Below are positions 7,905 through 15,239 of a stretch of 64,000 nt of DNA, one piece after another. The translations under genes were made by a program, and so were the position numbers. Under the pieces are notes generated by a model that did not search any database, was not told the DNA's origin, and saw only the letters and a program-made list of their open reading frames with translations. Each line of letters begins with the position of its first letter. Position 1 is the first letter of the stretch. Source of the DNA: Neobacillus sp. Marseille-Q6967 (GTDB lineage Bacteria > Bacillota > Bacilli > Bacillales > Cytobacillaceae); assembly GCF_946151075.1 (NCBI RefSeq), contig NZ_OX267715.1:1465881-1529880 (forward strand). The letters are read 5' to 3'.

Positions 7905-8525
7905 ATGAATATTTTAATTTTAGGTGCAACTGGACGAGTTGGAAGTCAAATAGTAACTTATGCCCTTCATGACAGACATCATGTTACTGTATTAGTTCGC
8001 ACTCCAGAGAAGTTTCTAATAAATAATGAAAATTTAACCATTATTCAAGGAAATGTTTTAAATAAAGATGATATAGTACGTGCAATGCATGGGATTAATG
8101 TAGTTATTAGTGCACTGAATACTGATGGCACAACCACTCTATCAGAAAGTATGCCACTTATTATCGAAGCAATGGAAAACGAAGGTATAAAACGAATAAT
8201 AACAATAGGAACTGCGGGTATTCTGCAAAGTAGAATCACACCAAATTCTCTGCGTTATCAATCAAGTGAATCAAAGCAGAAGTCAACCCGTGCAGCGAAA
8301 GAACATCATAAAGTTTACGATATGCTCAAACAATCAACCCTCGAATGGACGATTGTCTGTCCTACGTACTTGCCGGATGGAGAAAGGGTAGGCAAATATC
8401 GAATAGACCGAAATTTTTTGCCGGAGGGTGGAGCTGAAATATCCGTACCGGATACAGCAGAATTTACATTTAAACAGATAAAAGCAAGCGATTATATAAA
8501 ATCACGGGTAGGTATCGCCTACTAA
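7905..8525 (+). CDS. NAD(P)-binding SDR-type epimerase/reductase
   Basis: 206 aa atypical short-chain dehydrogenase of the NAD(P)H-binding group (YwnB or biliverdin-reductase-B-like). The dinucleotide motif GATGRVGSQIV lies at residues 7-17; VVISALNTDG and TIGTAGI follow the second and fourth strands. There is no YxxxK motif, as usual for this group; the substrate is unknown. ATG preceded by AAAGGAGCC. One of few plus-strand genes among the A-T-B elements; the elements on each side keep their usual minus orientation. Confidence 0.85.
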   Translation: MNILILGATGRVGSQIVTYALHDRHHVTVLVRTPEKFLINNENLTIIQGNVLNKDDIVRAMHGINVVISALNTDGTTTLSESMPLIIEAMENEGIKRIITIGTAGILQSRITPNSLRYQSSESKQKSTRAAKEHHKVYDMLKQSTLEWTIVCPTYLPDGERVGKYRIDRNFLPEGGAEISVPDTAEFTFKQIKASDYIKSRVGIAY

Positions 8526-8550
8526 TAATATTCTTATACTACTTTCATAA

Positions 8551-8628
8551 TGGATTAACCCGTTTGTTGAAAAAGAAAATGGGATGCGGCAACAATCCCC
8601 ACTTTTTAACTAAAGCTCCCTTTCTAGA
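8551..8628 (-). repeat. A-T-B element, full copy
   Basis: Box B acccgtttgttgaaaaag, T GGGATGCGGCAACAATCCC, box A tttaactaaagctccctttct, partly decayed. Confidence 0.75.
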
Positions 8629-8673
8629 ATATCTATATATGAATTAGTCTAAGAATCACAAGGAATAATAAGT

Positions 8674-8852
8674 AAAGGAGATGTTGTAAAATTAACATCT
8701 CTTTTTTTACTAAATGCTCCGTTAGTGGAACAAGAAAAAGAAAGGAGATGTTGTAAAATTAACATCTCTTTTTTTACTAAATGCTCCGTTAGTGGAACAA
8801 GAAAAAGAGTTGCCGTACACCCCATTGTTCAACTCAAGCACCCCGATAGTTT
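8674..8852 (-). repeat. A-T-B element with perfect 67-bp tandem duplication
   Basis: Bases 8674-8740 and 8741-8807 are identical. Each unit has the T hairpin GAGATGTT..AACATCTC plus box B (gctccgttagtggaacaagaa). After the second unit come a third T-like segment and box A (aactcaagcaccccgatagttt). Confidence 0.9.
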
Positions 8853-8946
8853 CTGTAGTCCTTTCCAAAGAAAAATGGTTAAAATAAAGCTTTTCATGTA
8901 TAAGAATTAAATTTACAGCCTAATATTTAGTCCTTGTAGAGACGTG

Positions 8947-9056
8947 CACTTTATTTGGAGAGGCGGGCATGATAGCCAGTTTTGGCTGTGCCAGAATCTT
9001 TGATACACCTGGCTTCATGGCTCATAATCATGCCCCCAGAGGCTCCAAGTAAAGTG
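8947..9056. ncRNA. Branched structured element, identity unknown
   Basis: A 110-nt segment folds as a closed multi-branch structure. Outer stem: 8947-8960 with 9043-9056 (CACTTTAyTTGGAG, one wobble). Second stem: GGGCATGAT (8965-8973) with ATCATGCCC (9027-9035). Hairpins inside: AGCCA/TGGCT (8974-8987) and GCCAG/CTGGC (8990-9013). It is more GC-rich than its flanks, and no coding frame spans it. It could be a structured RNA, a riboswitch orphaned from its gene, or a small non-autonomous mobile element. I recognise no known class. Confidence 0.55.
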
Positions 9057-9323
9057 ACAAATTGCCTGTACTTACTTCCAGTAGAGGGTTCGACAATATT
9101 TGAAAATAACTTCAAAATGACTTATTCACTTAATAAAGCACTACACTACATTTAAGTAGAATCCTAAACAATCTCTTCTACACCTTAATATAGCTCTAAT
9201 CCATTAGATGTGTTGCTCCAGATTCTAATTGATTAAAAAAGACGTCTTTTTATTTAAAAAAAGCGCCCTTTAATGGAATAACAAGAAGTCTTCTATTACT
9301 AGGTTTAGTTGATGATTATTAAC
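9057..9323. other. Intergenic, degenerate element
   Basis: No gene seen. A short palindromic AAAAAGACGTCTTTTT lies at about 9237-9252, and 9255-9290 resembles a worn A-T-B box (gcgccctttaatggaata). Confidence 0.4.
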
Positions 9324-9457
9324 TTAATAGCTAGTTAAAAACACTTTCCCTTTGGTCATTTTAGAAGATTCAACAACTTTAATAGCCCTTTTTACATTCA
9401 ATAAATCATACTGAGAATCTAACGATTTACTCTGGATTGTATTCCATAAGTTAATAT
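9324..9457 (-). pseudogene. Possible C-terminal remnant of a dehydrogenase-like gene
   Basis: In the frame offset from the upstream oxidoreductase, the last roughly 45 codons read as plausible protein (YDLLNVKRAIKVVESSKMTKG then KVFLTSY), reminiscent of the end of medium-chain zinc/quinone oxidoreductases (helix, then GKVVL). No start of its own is present. Weak call. Confidence 0.3.
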
Positions 9458-9460
9458 GTC

Positions 9461-11041
9461 TTATTGTGTTAATAGTTTCTGCGCCACTATATACCCCGAT
9501 CCACCATTTACCCCATGTCCGGGCCAAGTTGCGGCCCCGAGCATATACACGTTTGGAATTGCTGTCTGATGACCCGGCTGCCCTGGTAATGGTCTCAAAA
9601 GATAACTCTGACCTAAATCATGTGCACCACCATACGGATCCCCCGGACCAGCATTCGGGTTATACTTAGCAATTGTGTCTGGTGTGACCACGTATTTTCC
9701 AATGACCGCGCTTGGGATGTTTGGTATATGCTTGCTGACCACGTTTAGCACGCGTTCTGTAAAACGCTCTGTCAAATCATGCGACCATGTCCCCTCCCCC
9801 ACATCGATAAGATTTGCAGCATCCCCGTTTGGCCTTATAGGTACTTCCAGCACTTGAATACGCATGATGGCCTTTCCTGACGGTGCCCGCGTAGGATCAA
9901 GATTTGTCGAACAGTCTACGGTAAAAGTCGGATTTGACGGAAGCAGATTAGCTGCGCCTTGGGCAATGGCTAAGGTAAATCCGTCTAGCCCATCTGTTAG
10001 ATGTGGCTGACCGACACGGTTAAACCGCTTATCCGGCCAGTTTGGCGGCTCACTCAGAGCTAAATGAATTTGTACACATCCTCTGCCGTATCGATACTGT
10101 TTTGCTTGCGCGCGTAGTGGTGGTGATATTTTGGTATCGGCTAATAGCGAGAGATACAGCTGGTCAGGTGTGGTTGAGGCCACGACCGCCTGTTTGGCAC
10201 GGTATTTTTTCCCCTTTGAGGTCCTTACGCCAACTGCTCTACCATTTTCCACTAAAATCCGCTCGACCTGAATCTCTGTAAGAATTTCCCCGCCTTGGTC
10301 CGTGATCAGCTGAGCTAATGCTTGAACTAACTTCTCACTGCCGCCCTCCGGTATTGGCATTCCACCGCCCATCAATGCCATCACGGTGAGCGGCACCCAA
10401 ATTCCACTTCCCACCTCATCCGGTGTGCGGCCAAGGTGAGTTACCCAGGAAGCAAGCATCGCCCTCGTCACAGATGACTGAAGCGAACTAACCGTATTAC
10501 GAGCCGTTGAAACAAGCGATGCTGCAAATGGTGAATAACCCACGCCGCCCTCTTGATGAAGTAAACGCTGGATGATAGGTGCAGCTTCTAGACTGGAAAG
10601 ATCCATGTTAAATAACCCAAAAACATCGTTTACATAAGGATTCAACTGTTCAAACATGCCTGACAGCGCTGTGCCGTCACCAGGAGCCAACCGTTCTACC
10701 TCAGCGATAAGCTCCTCAAAGGAAGAAGGAAGGACCGCTGTTCGTCCGTCTTCGATCGAAACGCCAGTCGGCAGATCTGTATTTAAATAGCGAAGCCCGC
10801 GTGCTTCTAAGTCCTCTCTTAACTCTGCGTACGCTGGTCCGGTTGTAAAGAGCGGATGAGCAGCAGCATAGACATCATGTTTGAAACCTGGCAGTGTCAG
10901 CTCTTCTGTGCGCAAAAATCCTCCTGGACGGTCATTTTTTTCTAAAACTAATACACTTCTCCCAGCCCGTGTTAAATAGGCAGCCGTTATTAACGCATTA
11001 TGGCCGCTGCCAATAATAATTACATCAAATTGATCCATCAT
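9461..11041 (-). CDS. CrtI/phytoene-desaturase-like FAD-dependent oxidoreductase
   Basis: 526 aa amine-oxidase/phytoene-dehydrogenase-type flavoprotein. The FAD-binding motif DVIIIGSGHNALITAAYL is at residues 5-22, followed by VLVLEKNDRPGGFLRTEEL; the C-terminal FAD motif is YMLGAATWPGHGVNGGSGY. It probably desaturates or oxidises a lipophilic or carotenoid-like substrate, but no crtB or crtM neighbour exists, so the substrate is open. The gene is clearly more GC-rich than everything around it and uses more GC-ending codons, suggesting horizontal acquisition. ATG preceded by aaaaggagagat. Confidence 0.85.
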   Translation of the reverse strand: MMDQFDVIIIGSGHNALITAAYLTRAGRSVLVLEKNDRPGGFLRTEELTLPGFKHDVYAAAHPLFTTGPAYAELREDLEARGLRYLNTDLPTGVSIEDGRTAVLPSSFEELIAEVERLAPGDGTALSGMFEQLNPYVNDVFGLFNMDLSSLEAAPIIQRLLHQEGGVGYSPFAASLVSTARNTVSSLQSSVTRAMLASWVTHLGRTPDEVGSGIWVPLTVMALMGGGMPIPEGGSEKLVQALAQLITDQGGEILTEIQVERILVENGRAVGVRTSKGKKYRAKQAVVASTTPDQLYLSLLADTKISPPLRAQAKQYRYGRGCVQIHLALSEPPNWPDKRFNRVGQPHLTDGLDGFTLAIAQGAANLLPSNPTFTVDCSTNLDPTRAPSGKAIMRIQVLEVPIRPNGDAANLIDVGEGTWSHDLTERFTERVLNVVSKHIPNIPSAVIGKYVVTPDTIAKYNPNAGPGDPYGGAHDLGQSYLLRPLPGQPGHQTAIPNVYMLGAATWPGHGVNGGSGYIVAQKLLTQ

Positions 11042-11548
11042 ATCTCTCCTTTTACGATATCTACGTAAAAGGATATTATGGTTTTTAGATAATAAGCACT
11101 ATATCTAGGACATTAATAAAAAATATTTTAGGACGTCTCTACCATTAAGGATGGCCCTTCAAAATTTTAAAACTCTAATTTTTGTATCGAAGTCTTGGGA
11201 TAATCGTTTTGTAAAACCAGAAGAGCAAAACGGTAATAAACTATTTCCAATTGCTGAAGAACTGCTAATTTAAATTTTTATTATCTGATTGTAGAACAAT
11301 CGCGGCACCTGATTTACCTTCAACTATACTAATCTTTTTCAAAGAATGTATTTCTAAGACCTTCTAGTTAAGCCAGAAGATTTAAAACGCTTAAGGGAGA
11401 ACTATGATCAAAAGATAAACGTGTCGTGTGAATCCCCGACCTATTAGTGGGATTTTTTTGTGGAAGAGAAGGGCAATTTTCAAGGGAGATGCATTAACCT
11501 AGAAATTGTGTAACTAACAATCAAAATGCAGATTGTGAATAATTACAC
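11042..11548. other. Intergenic with short decayed reading frames
   Basis: No intact gene. A 40-codon plus frame at 11150-11272 (ending ...NKLFPIAEELLI) and a second short frame ending at about 11446 look like eroded coding sequence but match nothing I know. Confidence 0.3.
11431..11459 (+). terminator. Intrinsic terminator
   Basis: AATCCC, 12-base loop, GGGATTTTTTT on the plus strand, following the decayed frames. Confidence 0.6.
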
Positions 11549-11649
11549 TTACACTAAACTGACCCTTTAGCTCAATAAAGAAAGGGCTGCCTCAGTAACC
11601 CGTTGTTAAGCTCTTGCACCCTTTAGTTTAAGTGAACTTATTCATAATG
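11549..11649 (-). repeat. A-T-B element, full copy
   Basis: Box B actaaactgaccctttagctcaataaa, T GGGCTGCctcaGTAACCC, box A gctcttgcaccctttagtttaag, tail ttcataatg. Confidence 0.85.
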
Positions 11650-11707
11650 GCACATTTCTATTGCAGAATGAGAACAATGTCATTAATCTTTAAACCTTTA
11701 ACATGTA

Positions 11708-11737
11708 TAACCCCGTCCTAAAATTAGGACAGGGTTA
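11708..11737 (-). terminator. Intrinsic terminator
   Basis: TAACCCCGTCCTA, AAA, TTAGGACAGGGTTA; downstream of the VOC gene on the minus strand. Confidence 0.7.
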
Positions 11738-11835
11738 ACATAAAGTTATTTAATTGTTGATAAAAACACTTCACCCAACTTAATACATACCAATAAAGTC
11801 GTTTAGAACTAGGATACATCTATTTCTACATAAAG

Positions 11836-12219
11836 TTACTGCTGCACTATCTGAATTAGGTTGCCGCATGTATCGTCGAAGACAGCTATTGTGACTTCGC
11901 CCATTTTTGTCGGCTCCATAGTAAACTTCACGCCGTTTTCCAATAATCGTTTGTACTCTTTTTGAATATCTGCAACGCCAAACATTGTTGCTGGGATGCC
12001 TTCGGCAAATATCTTCTTTTGATACTCCTTTGCGGCAGGATGTTCATTCGGTTCGAGTAAAAGCTCGGTACCGTCATGATCATCGGGAGAAACAAGCGTA
12101 ATCCACCTAAATTTCCCCATGGGAACGTCATGCTTTTTTACAAATCCCAGCTTTTCTGAATAAAATTCCAGTGCCATGTCTTGGTCTTCTACGAATAAAC
12201 TGGTAACAATGATATTCAT
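11836..12219 (-). CDS. VOC family protein (glyoxalase-like)
   Basis: 127 aa vicinal-oxygen-chelate fold with paired beta-alpha-beta-beta-beta units (VEDQDMALEFYSEKLGFV at the start; TIAVFDDTCGNLIQIVQQ at the end). Of the usual metal-ligand positions, a Glu is seen in ELLLEPNEHP, but others are uncertain, so it may bind rather than transform a ligand. AAAGGAGGTAAAACATT precedes the ATG. It lies 99 bases downstream of an ArsR-type regulator on the same strand and is probably that regulator's target, in a two-gene operon. Confidence 0.85.
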   Translation of the reverse strand: MNIIVTSLFVEDQDMALEFYSEKLGFVKKHDVPMGKFRWITLVSPDDHDGTELLLEPNEHPAAKEYQKKIFAEGIPATMFGVADIQKEYKRLLENGVKFTMEPTKMGEVTIAVFDDTCGNLIQIVQQ

Positions 12220-12318
12220 AATGTTTTACCTCCTTTGATATTTACCACGTTGGTGCTCTGCAAACAATCTGGCTCCAAGCAGAAAAACCCCTACATTCGT
12301 CAGAAGTTTTTAAATAAA

Positions 12319-12597
12319 TTACTCTATCCATCCTTTTAGCAAATTTTTAAGTGGTTCGTTGTTGAATATAAGTACTCGATATTTTCCCTTTCGTTTTGAT
12401 TTTACCAGCCCTGCATCTTCCAATACAGAAAGATGTTTAGCTATCGCCTGTCGCGAAATGGAAAGGTCGTGCTTCATAATGAGACGTACCGTAAGTTCAT
12501 ACAACGTCAGCTCATTGCGTTCGGATAGTTCGTCTAATATAAGCCGCCGAGTCGAGTCGCCAAGTGCTTTGAATATAGCGTCTTTGTCCCAATTCAT
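12319..12597 (-). CDS. ArsR-type winged-helix regulator
   Basis: 92 aa. MNWDKDAIFKALGDSTRRLILDEL is the standard ArsR opening; LSISRQAIAKHLSVLEDAGLVKSKRKGKYR holds the recognition helix and wing. No cysteine-based metal site is visible, so the ligand is unknown. The open frame extends 50 codons upstream, but that stretch overlaps the promoter and is not protein-like. The start used is the ATG at 12595-12597, just after a near-consensus promoter. Transcribed with the VOC gene downstream; autoregulation through two palindromes is inferred. Confidence 0.85.
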   Translation of the reverse strand: MNWDKDAIFKALGDSTRRLILDELSERNELTLYELTVRLIMKHDLSISRQAIAKHLSVLEDAGLVKSKRKGKYRVLIFNNEPLKNLLKGWIE

Positions 12598-12603
12598 ATA
12601 TCG

Positions 12604-12655
12604 AGTATAAGCAACTATACGGTTGCTTGTCAAGCATAAGCAACCGTATGGTTGC
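12604..12655 (-). promoter_or_regulatory. Near-consensus promoter with two palindromic operators
   Basis: On the minus strand TTGACA (12628-12633) and TATACT (12604-12609) are 18 bases apart. GCAACTATACGGTTGC (12611-12626) fills the spacer, and the perfect palindrome GCAACCGTATGGTTGC (12640-12655) lies just upstream of -35; their centres are 29 bases apart. Binding of the ArsR-type protein to both would block polymerase. Confidence 0.75.
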
Positions 12656-12740
12656 GTGATAAAGGAGTCGTACATGCAAAAATTAAAGTCACATAATAGT
12701 AATTTGAACCATAATAGAAATAAATTTTTAACAATTTTCT

Positions 12741-12788
12741 TATTCAACTAATGCACCCGTTACTTTAAGTACAGAACTTCACAAACAA
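12741..12788 (-). repeat. A-T-B element, box A only
   Basis: ttattcaactaatgcacccgttactttaagtacagaacttcacaaac: box A with its conserved tail, standing in front of the next, partial element. Confidence 0.75.
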
Positions 12789-12792
12789 ACTA

Positions 12793-12862
12793 TGGAATAA
12801 GAAAAAAAGAGGTGCCACATCACCTACTATTCTTTAACTCAAGCCCTGTTAGTTCAACAAGG
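12793..12862 (-). repeat. A-T-B element, T + box A
   Basis: ggaataagaaaaaaag, T AGGTGCCACATCACCT, then ctttaactcaagccctgttagttcaac, seven bases from the GNAT stop at 12870. Confidence 0.8.
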
Positions 12863-12869
12863 CATAGTT

Positions 12870-13394
12870 TTATTTTTCTTCCTTACATAATACAGAGACA
12901 TCTTTCCATCCATAAGCAACATCATCTACTACCATTCCTCCAAACTCACTCTTCCTATGAAGATATTCCTTTCCTCCCATACGTTCATAAAAACCAAGAC
13001 CTGATTTATTTCGTTCCATTACCCACACCAACATAGTAGCAATGCCTTTTTCTTTAAAATGCTTGGCAATAGCTGAAACCAGTTGTTTTCCTACACCTAA
13101 TCCTCTACATTCCTGTAATAGATAAAGTGAGTATAATTCTCCATCAAAATTTTTGTCATCAATGCTTTTACCTGATGCAAAACCTATAATTTTACCTACA
13201 TCATTCATTGCAATATAAATAAAGGGTTCATTTTCGTGATTTAAAAAATTAAGCCACTTTTGTTCTGCCTCTTCATACGATAATCTGTCCAAATAATCGT
13301 CTGGTACTAAACCTGGATAAGTAGTCTTCCAACCATCAACATAAACTCTAGCTATTGATTTTATATCTTCTTCACTTGCTTTTTTAATCTTCAC
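12870..13394 (-). CDS. GNAT family N-acetyltransferase
   Basis: 174 aa acetyltransferase using acetyl-CoA. Motif A is LYLLQECRGLGVGKQLVSAI (R/Q-x-x-G-x-G/A), preceded by the FDGELYSLYLL strand and followed by GFYERMGG. The opening IKKASEEDIKSIARVYVDGWKTTYPGLVPDDYL is shared with the paralogue at 61220-61744, so the two arose by duplication. GTG start (13392-13394) with AGAGGTGATT upstream. Substrate unknown; members of this group acetylate small amines or protein N-termini. A-T-B boxes lie on both sides. Confidence 0.88.
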   Translation of the reverse strand: MKIKKASEEDIKSIARVYVDGWKTTYPGLVPDDYLDRLSYEEAEQKWLNFLNHENEPFIYIAMNDVGKIIGFASGKSIDDKNFDGELYSLYLLQECRGLGVGKQLVSAIAKHFKEKGIATMLVWVMERNKSGLGFYERMGGKEYLHRKSEFGGMVVDDVAYGWKDVSVLCKEEK

Positions 13395-13439
13395 ACAATC
13401 ACCTCTAAGTAATACACAATGACATTATTATAACACTCT

Positions 13440-13476
13440 TGTTTCACTAACCTGCTTCGATAGTTGAAGAAGTTAT
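13440..13476 (-). repeat. A-T-B element, box B only
   Basis: tttcactaacctgcttcgatagttgaagaag; next to it is the terminator of the lipoprotein gene. Confidence 0.65.
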
Positions 13477-13493
13477 ATCCTTACAGAAAATAA

Positions 13494-13519
13494 GCCCTTC
13501 TCATTTATTTGAGAGGGGC
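13494..13519 (-). terminator. Intrinsic terminator of the excalibur lipoprotein gene
   Basis: GCCCCTCTCA, AATAAA, TGAGAAGGGC followed by TTATTTTC on the minus strand. Confidence 0.75.
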
Positions 13520-13552
13520 CGATTAAAACAAATAAATTACCTCATAAGTCTA

Positions 13553-13954
13553 CTAATTCTCACAAGCATAATTATCTTTATCTCTGTCCATTTTAGATTG
13601 ATACGCTGGATGATCAACTGGTACACCATTTGGATATACCTTTCTTAAATCAGTACAGTTGGCAAAGAACTCTGACCCTCCACTAGAAGTAGTCGAACTT
13701 GCTGAAGCCTCCGCTTGTGCTTTAGCCTCAGCTTCTTCTTTCGCTTTGGCTTCAGCTTCTGCCTTTGCTTTAGCCTCAGCTTCTTCTTTCGCTTTGGCTT
13801 CAGCTTCTGCCTTCGCTTTAGTTTCTGCTTCTTCTTTCTTTTTCTCTTCTTTCTTTGTTTCAGCATTTTCCTCTTTGCTAGTTGATTCATTTGATGAACA
13901 AGATGCAAGGAAAACTAATAAAAACGCCATAAATAAGTAGGTTAATTTCTTCAT
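13553..13954 (-). CDS. Lipoprotein with excalibur calcium-binding domain
   Basis: 133 aa. A signal peptide with lipobox (LVFLASC, Cys19) predicts lipid anchoring on the outer membrane face. Residues about 24-85 are a low-complexity Lys/Glu/Ala linker built from KAEAEAKAKEEA units; the DNA carries a perfect 48-bp tandem repeat (13725-13820). The C-terminus is a compact excalibur domain (FANCTDLRKVYPNGV, then DRDKDNYACEN) with the Cys pair and DxDxD calcium loop. Family members lie at the cell surface; their precise role is unknown. Own terminator at 13494-13519. Confidence 0.88.
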   Translation of the reverse strand: MKKLTYLFMAFLLVFLASCSSNESTSKEENAETKKEEKKKEEAETKAKAEAEAKAKEEAEAKAKAEAEAKAKEEAEAKAQAEASASSTTSSGGSEFFANCTDLRKVYPNGVPVDHPAYQSKMDRDKDNYACEN

Positions 13955-14043
13955 AATTTTCCCCTTTTTGTAAATATTTACAGAAATACCAATACTATTA
14001 TATTACTAAAATACTTTGAAAAGCGAATAAATTTATATAGTTT

Positions 14044-14079
14044 AAAAAGGATTCCAAACTAAAGCTGAAATCCTTTTTA
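14044..14079 (-). terminator. Intrinsic terminator
   Basis: AAAAAGGATT, long loop, AATCCTTTTT; downstream of the 14250 gene and upstream of the lipoprotein gene. Confidence 0.65.
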
Positions 14080-14154
14080 TCTTAACTCCAACAAATTCAA
14101 ATTCCCCATATGATAATCCTTAATGTTATTAACCTAGTTATTGTAAAACTCCTT

Positions 14155-14244
14155 ATTCCATTAAACTGCCCGTTAGTTCCATAAAGAAAAAGAGCTGCCA
14201 CAGCACCTCATTGTTAAACTCTTGCATCCGTTCCTTGAATAAGG
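14155..14244 (-). repeat. A-T-B element, full copy
   Basis: Box B ttaaactgcccgttagttccata, T GAGCTGCCACAGCACCTC, box A gttaaactcttgcatccgttccttgaat, five bases from the stop at 14250. Confidence 0.85.
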
Positions 14245-14249
14245 TTAAA

Positions 14250-14576
14250 TTAAATTTCGAAGAAGCTATCTCTTTCTACTTTGCATACTCTTATTGCAAA
14301 GTTTTTGTACCATTCATTTTTGCCTCTATCCTGTGCAACTTGATGTACTGAATGTTCCTTCCAATTCTTTATCGCATCTAAAGATTCCCAGTATGAAACA
14401 GTTATTCCAAGTCCCTCATCACGGGCACTTTCTACACCTAAGAAACCTACCTGTTTAGACGCTAACTCCACCATTTTTTCAGCCATCTTCCCATAACCTC
14501 TGTCGCCCTCAGTTCGTTGTGAAGCAAATATCACCGCATAGTAGGGTGGTTGAGGAGTTTTAGCAATTCCACTCAA
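14250..14576 (-). CDS. Antibiotic biosynthesis monooxygenase (ABM) domain protein, YqjZ-like
   Basis: 108 aa dimeric ferredoxin-like ABM fold. SGIAKTPQPPYYAVIFASQRTE opens as in Bacillus YqjZ; GFLGVESARDEGLGITVSYWES is the core, and WKEHSVHQVAQ holds the conserved His region. Family members include cofactor-free monooxygenases and heme-degrading enzymes, but IsdG-type heme ligands are not evident, so the reaction is unassigned. TTG start (14574-14576) preceded by gggggaac. Box A of an A-T-B element directly follows the stop. Confidence 0.8.
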   Translation of the reverse strand: MSGIAKTPQPPYYAVIFASQRTEGDRGYGKMAEKMVELASKQVGFLGVESARDEGLGITVSYWESLDAIKNWKEHSVHQVAQDRGKNEWYKNFAIRVCKVERDSFFEI

Positions 14577-14649
14577 TTTTTAGTTCCCCCAATTTGTACT
14601 TATTTTAAAGCATTCCTAATTAGAAATTTTAACATAATATGAAGTTTCC

Positions 14650-14722
14650 TTATTAAATTAAACTGCAACGTTAGTCAAAAATGAAAAGCCACCTTATTTG
14701 GTAGCTTAAACTTGAAATACCG
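14650..14722 (-). repeat. A-T-B element, partial
   Basis: Box B ttaaactgcaacgttagtcaaa, T AAGCCACCttattTGGTAGCTT; box A worn (taaacttgaaatacc). Confidence 0.7.
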
Positions 14723-14737
14723 TAATATAAACTTTCA

Positions 14738-14962
14738 TTATTTCTCATCAGCAGGTCTTCGTTTATGTTTTTCATTTATGATTTTCTTGTTAAGTATCCT
14801 TACTTTACCAACCATTAGCAACCTCATATCTTCAACAATATACCTAGCTAACTCTTCGTCAGAAATGTCATCTCCATCAATATCAAGACGGAATTCCTGC
14901 CCTTGAATTCCACCGCCATTCGTAAACTCGATTTCAAAGTCGAATAGAACTCTTTTATCCAT
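14738..14962 (-). CDS. Small conserved Bacillus protein (often labelled cyclase)
   Basis: 74 aa: FDFEIEFTNGGGIQGQ, FRLDIDGDDISDEELARYIVEDMR, then LLMVGKVRILNKKII. This pattern belongs to a small Bacillus family that databases often name cyclase; I see no catalytic motif of kynurenine-formamidase-type cyclases and regard the name as unreliable. No membrane segment. ATG with AAGGTGGATTCG upstream. It is a lone gene between two A-T-B elements. Confidence 0.7.
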   Translation of the reverse strand: MDKRVLFDFEIEFTNGGGIQGQEFRLDIDGDDISDEELARYIVEDMRLLMVGKVRILNKKIINEKHKRRPADEK

Positions 14963-15037
14963 TTCGAATCCACCTTAAACTTAGTTTTAGAGTGTTATAT
15001 ATATATTATGGTTTAAAAAAATAAATACCTTCTTCCA

Positions 15038-15110
15038 CTCTTCCACTAACCTGCACCGTTAGTGGAACAAGAAAAGCTGCCAAAATGACAGCTCCAATCT
15101 TAGCAGCAAA
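15038..15110 (-). repeat. A-T-B element, box B + T
   Basis: Box B has perfect arms TTCCACTAAC/GTTAGTGGAA around ctgcacc; T AGCTGCCaaaatGACAGCT; box A lost. Confidence 0.85.
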
Positions 15111-15239
15111 GTAGTAATCCTATTTTCGTTTAAACAAAGCACAGGTTTTAGGCTAACCTTATTTTAAATATTTCCTTCCAGATCCATATATATCCTATCC
15201 ATAAATGTCACCCACCCCATTTAGTATAAAATAAAGCCC

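Noticed and set aside
8725..8910. 61-aa plus-strand open frame
   Set aside because: It lies entirely in the tandemly duplicated element.
13645..13940. Two long frames opposite and overlapping the lipoprotein gene
   Set aside because: They are produced by the Ala/Lys/Glu repeat; the lipoprotein frame has lipobox and excalibur motifs.
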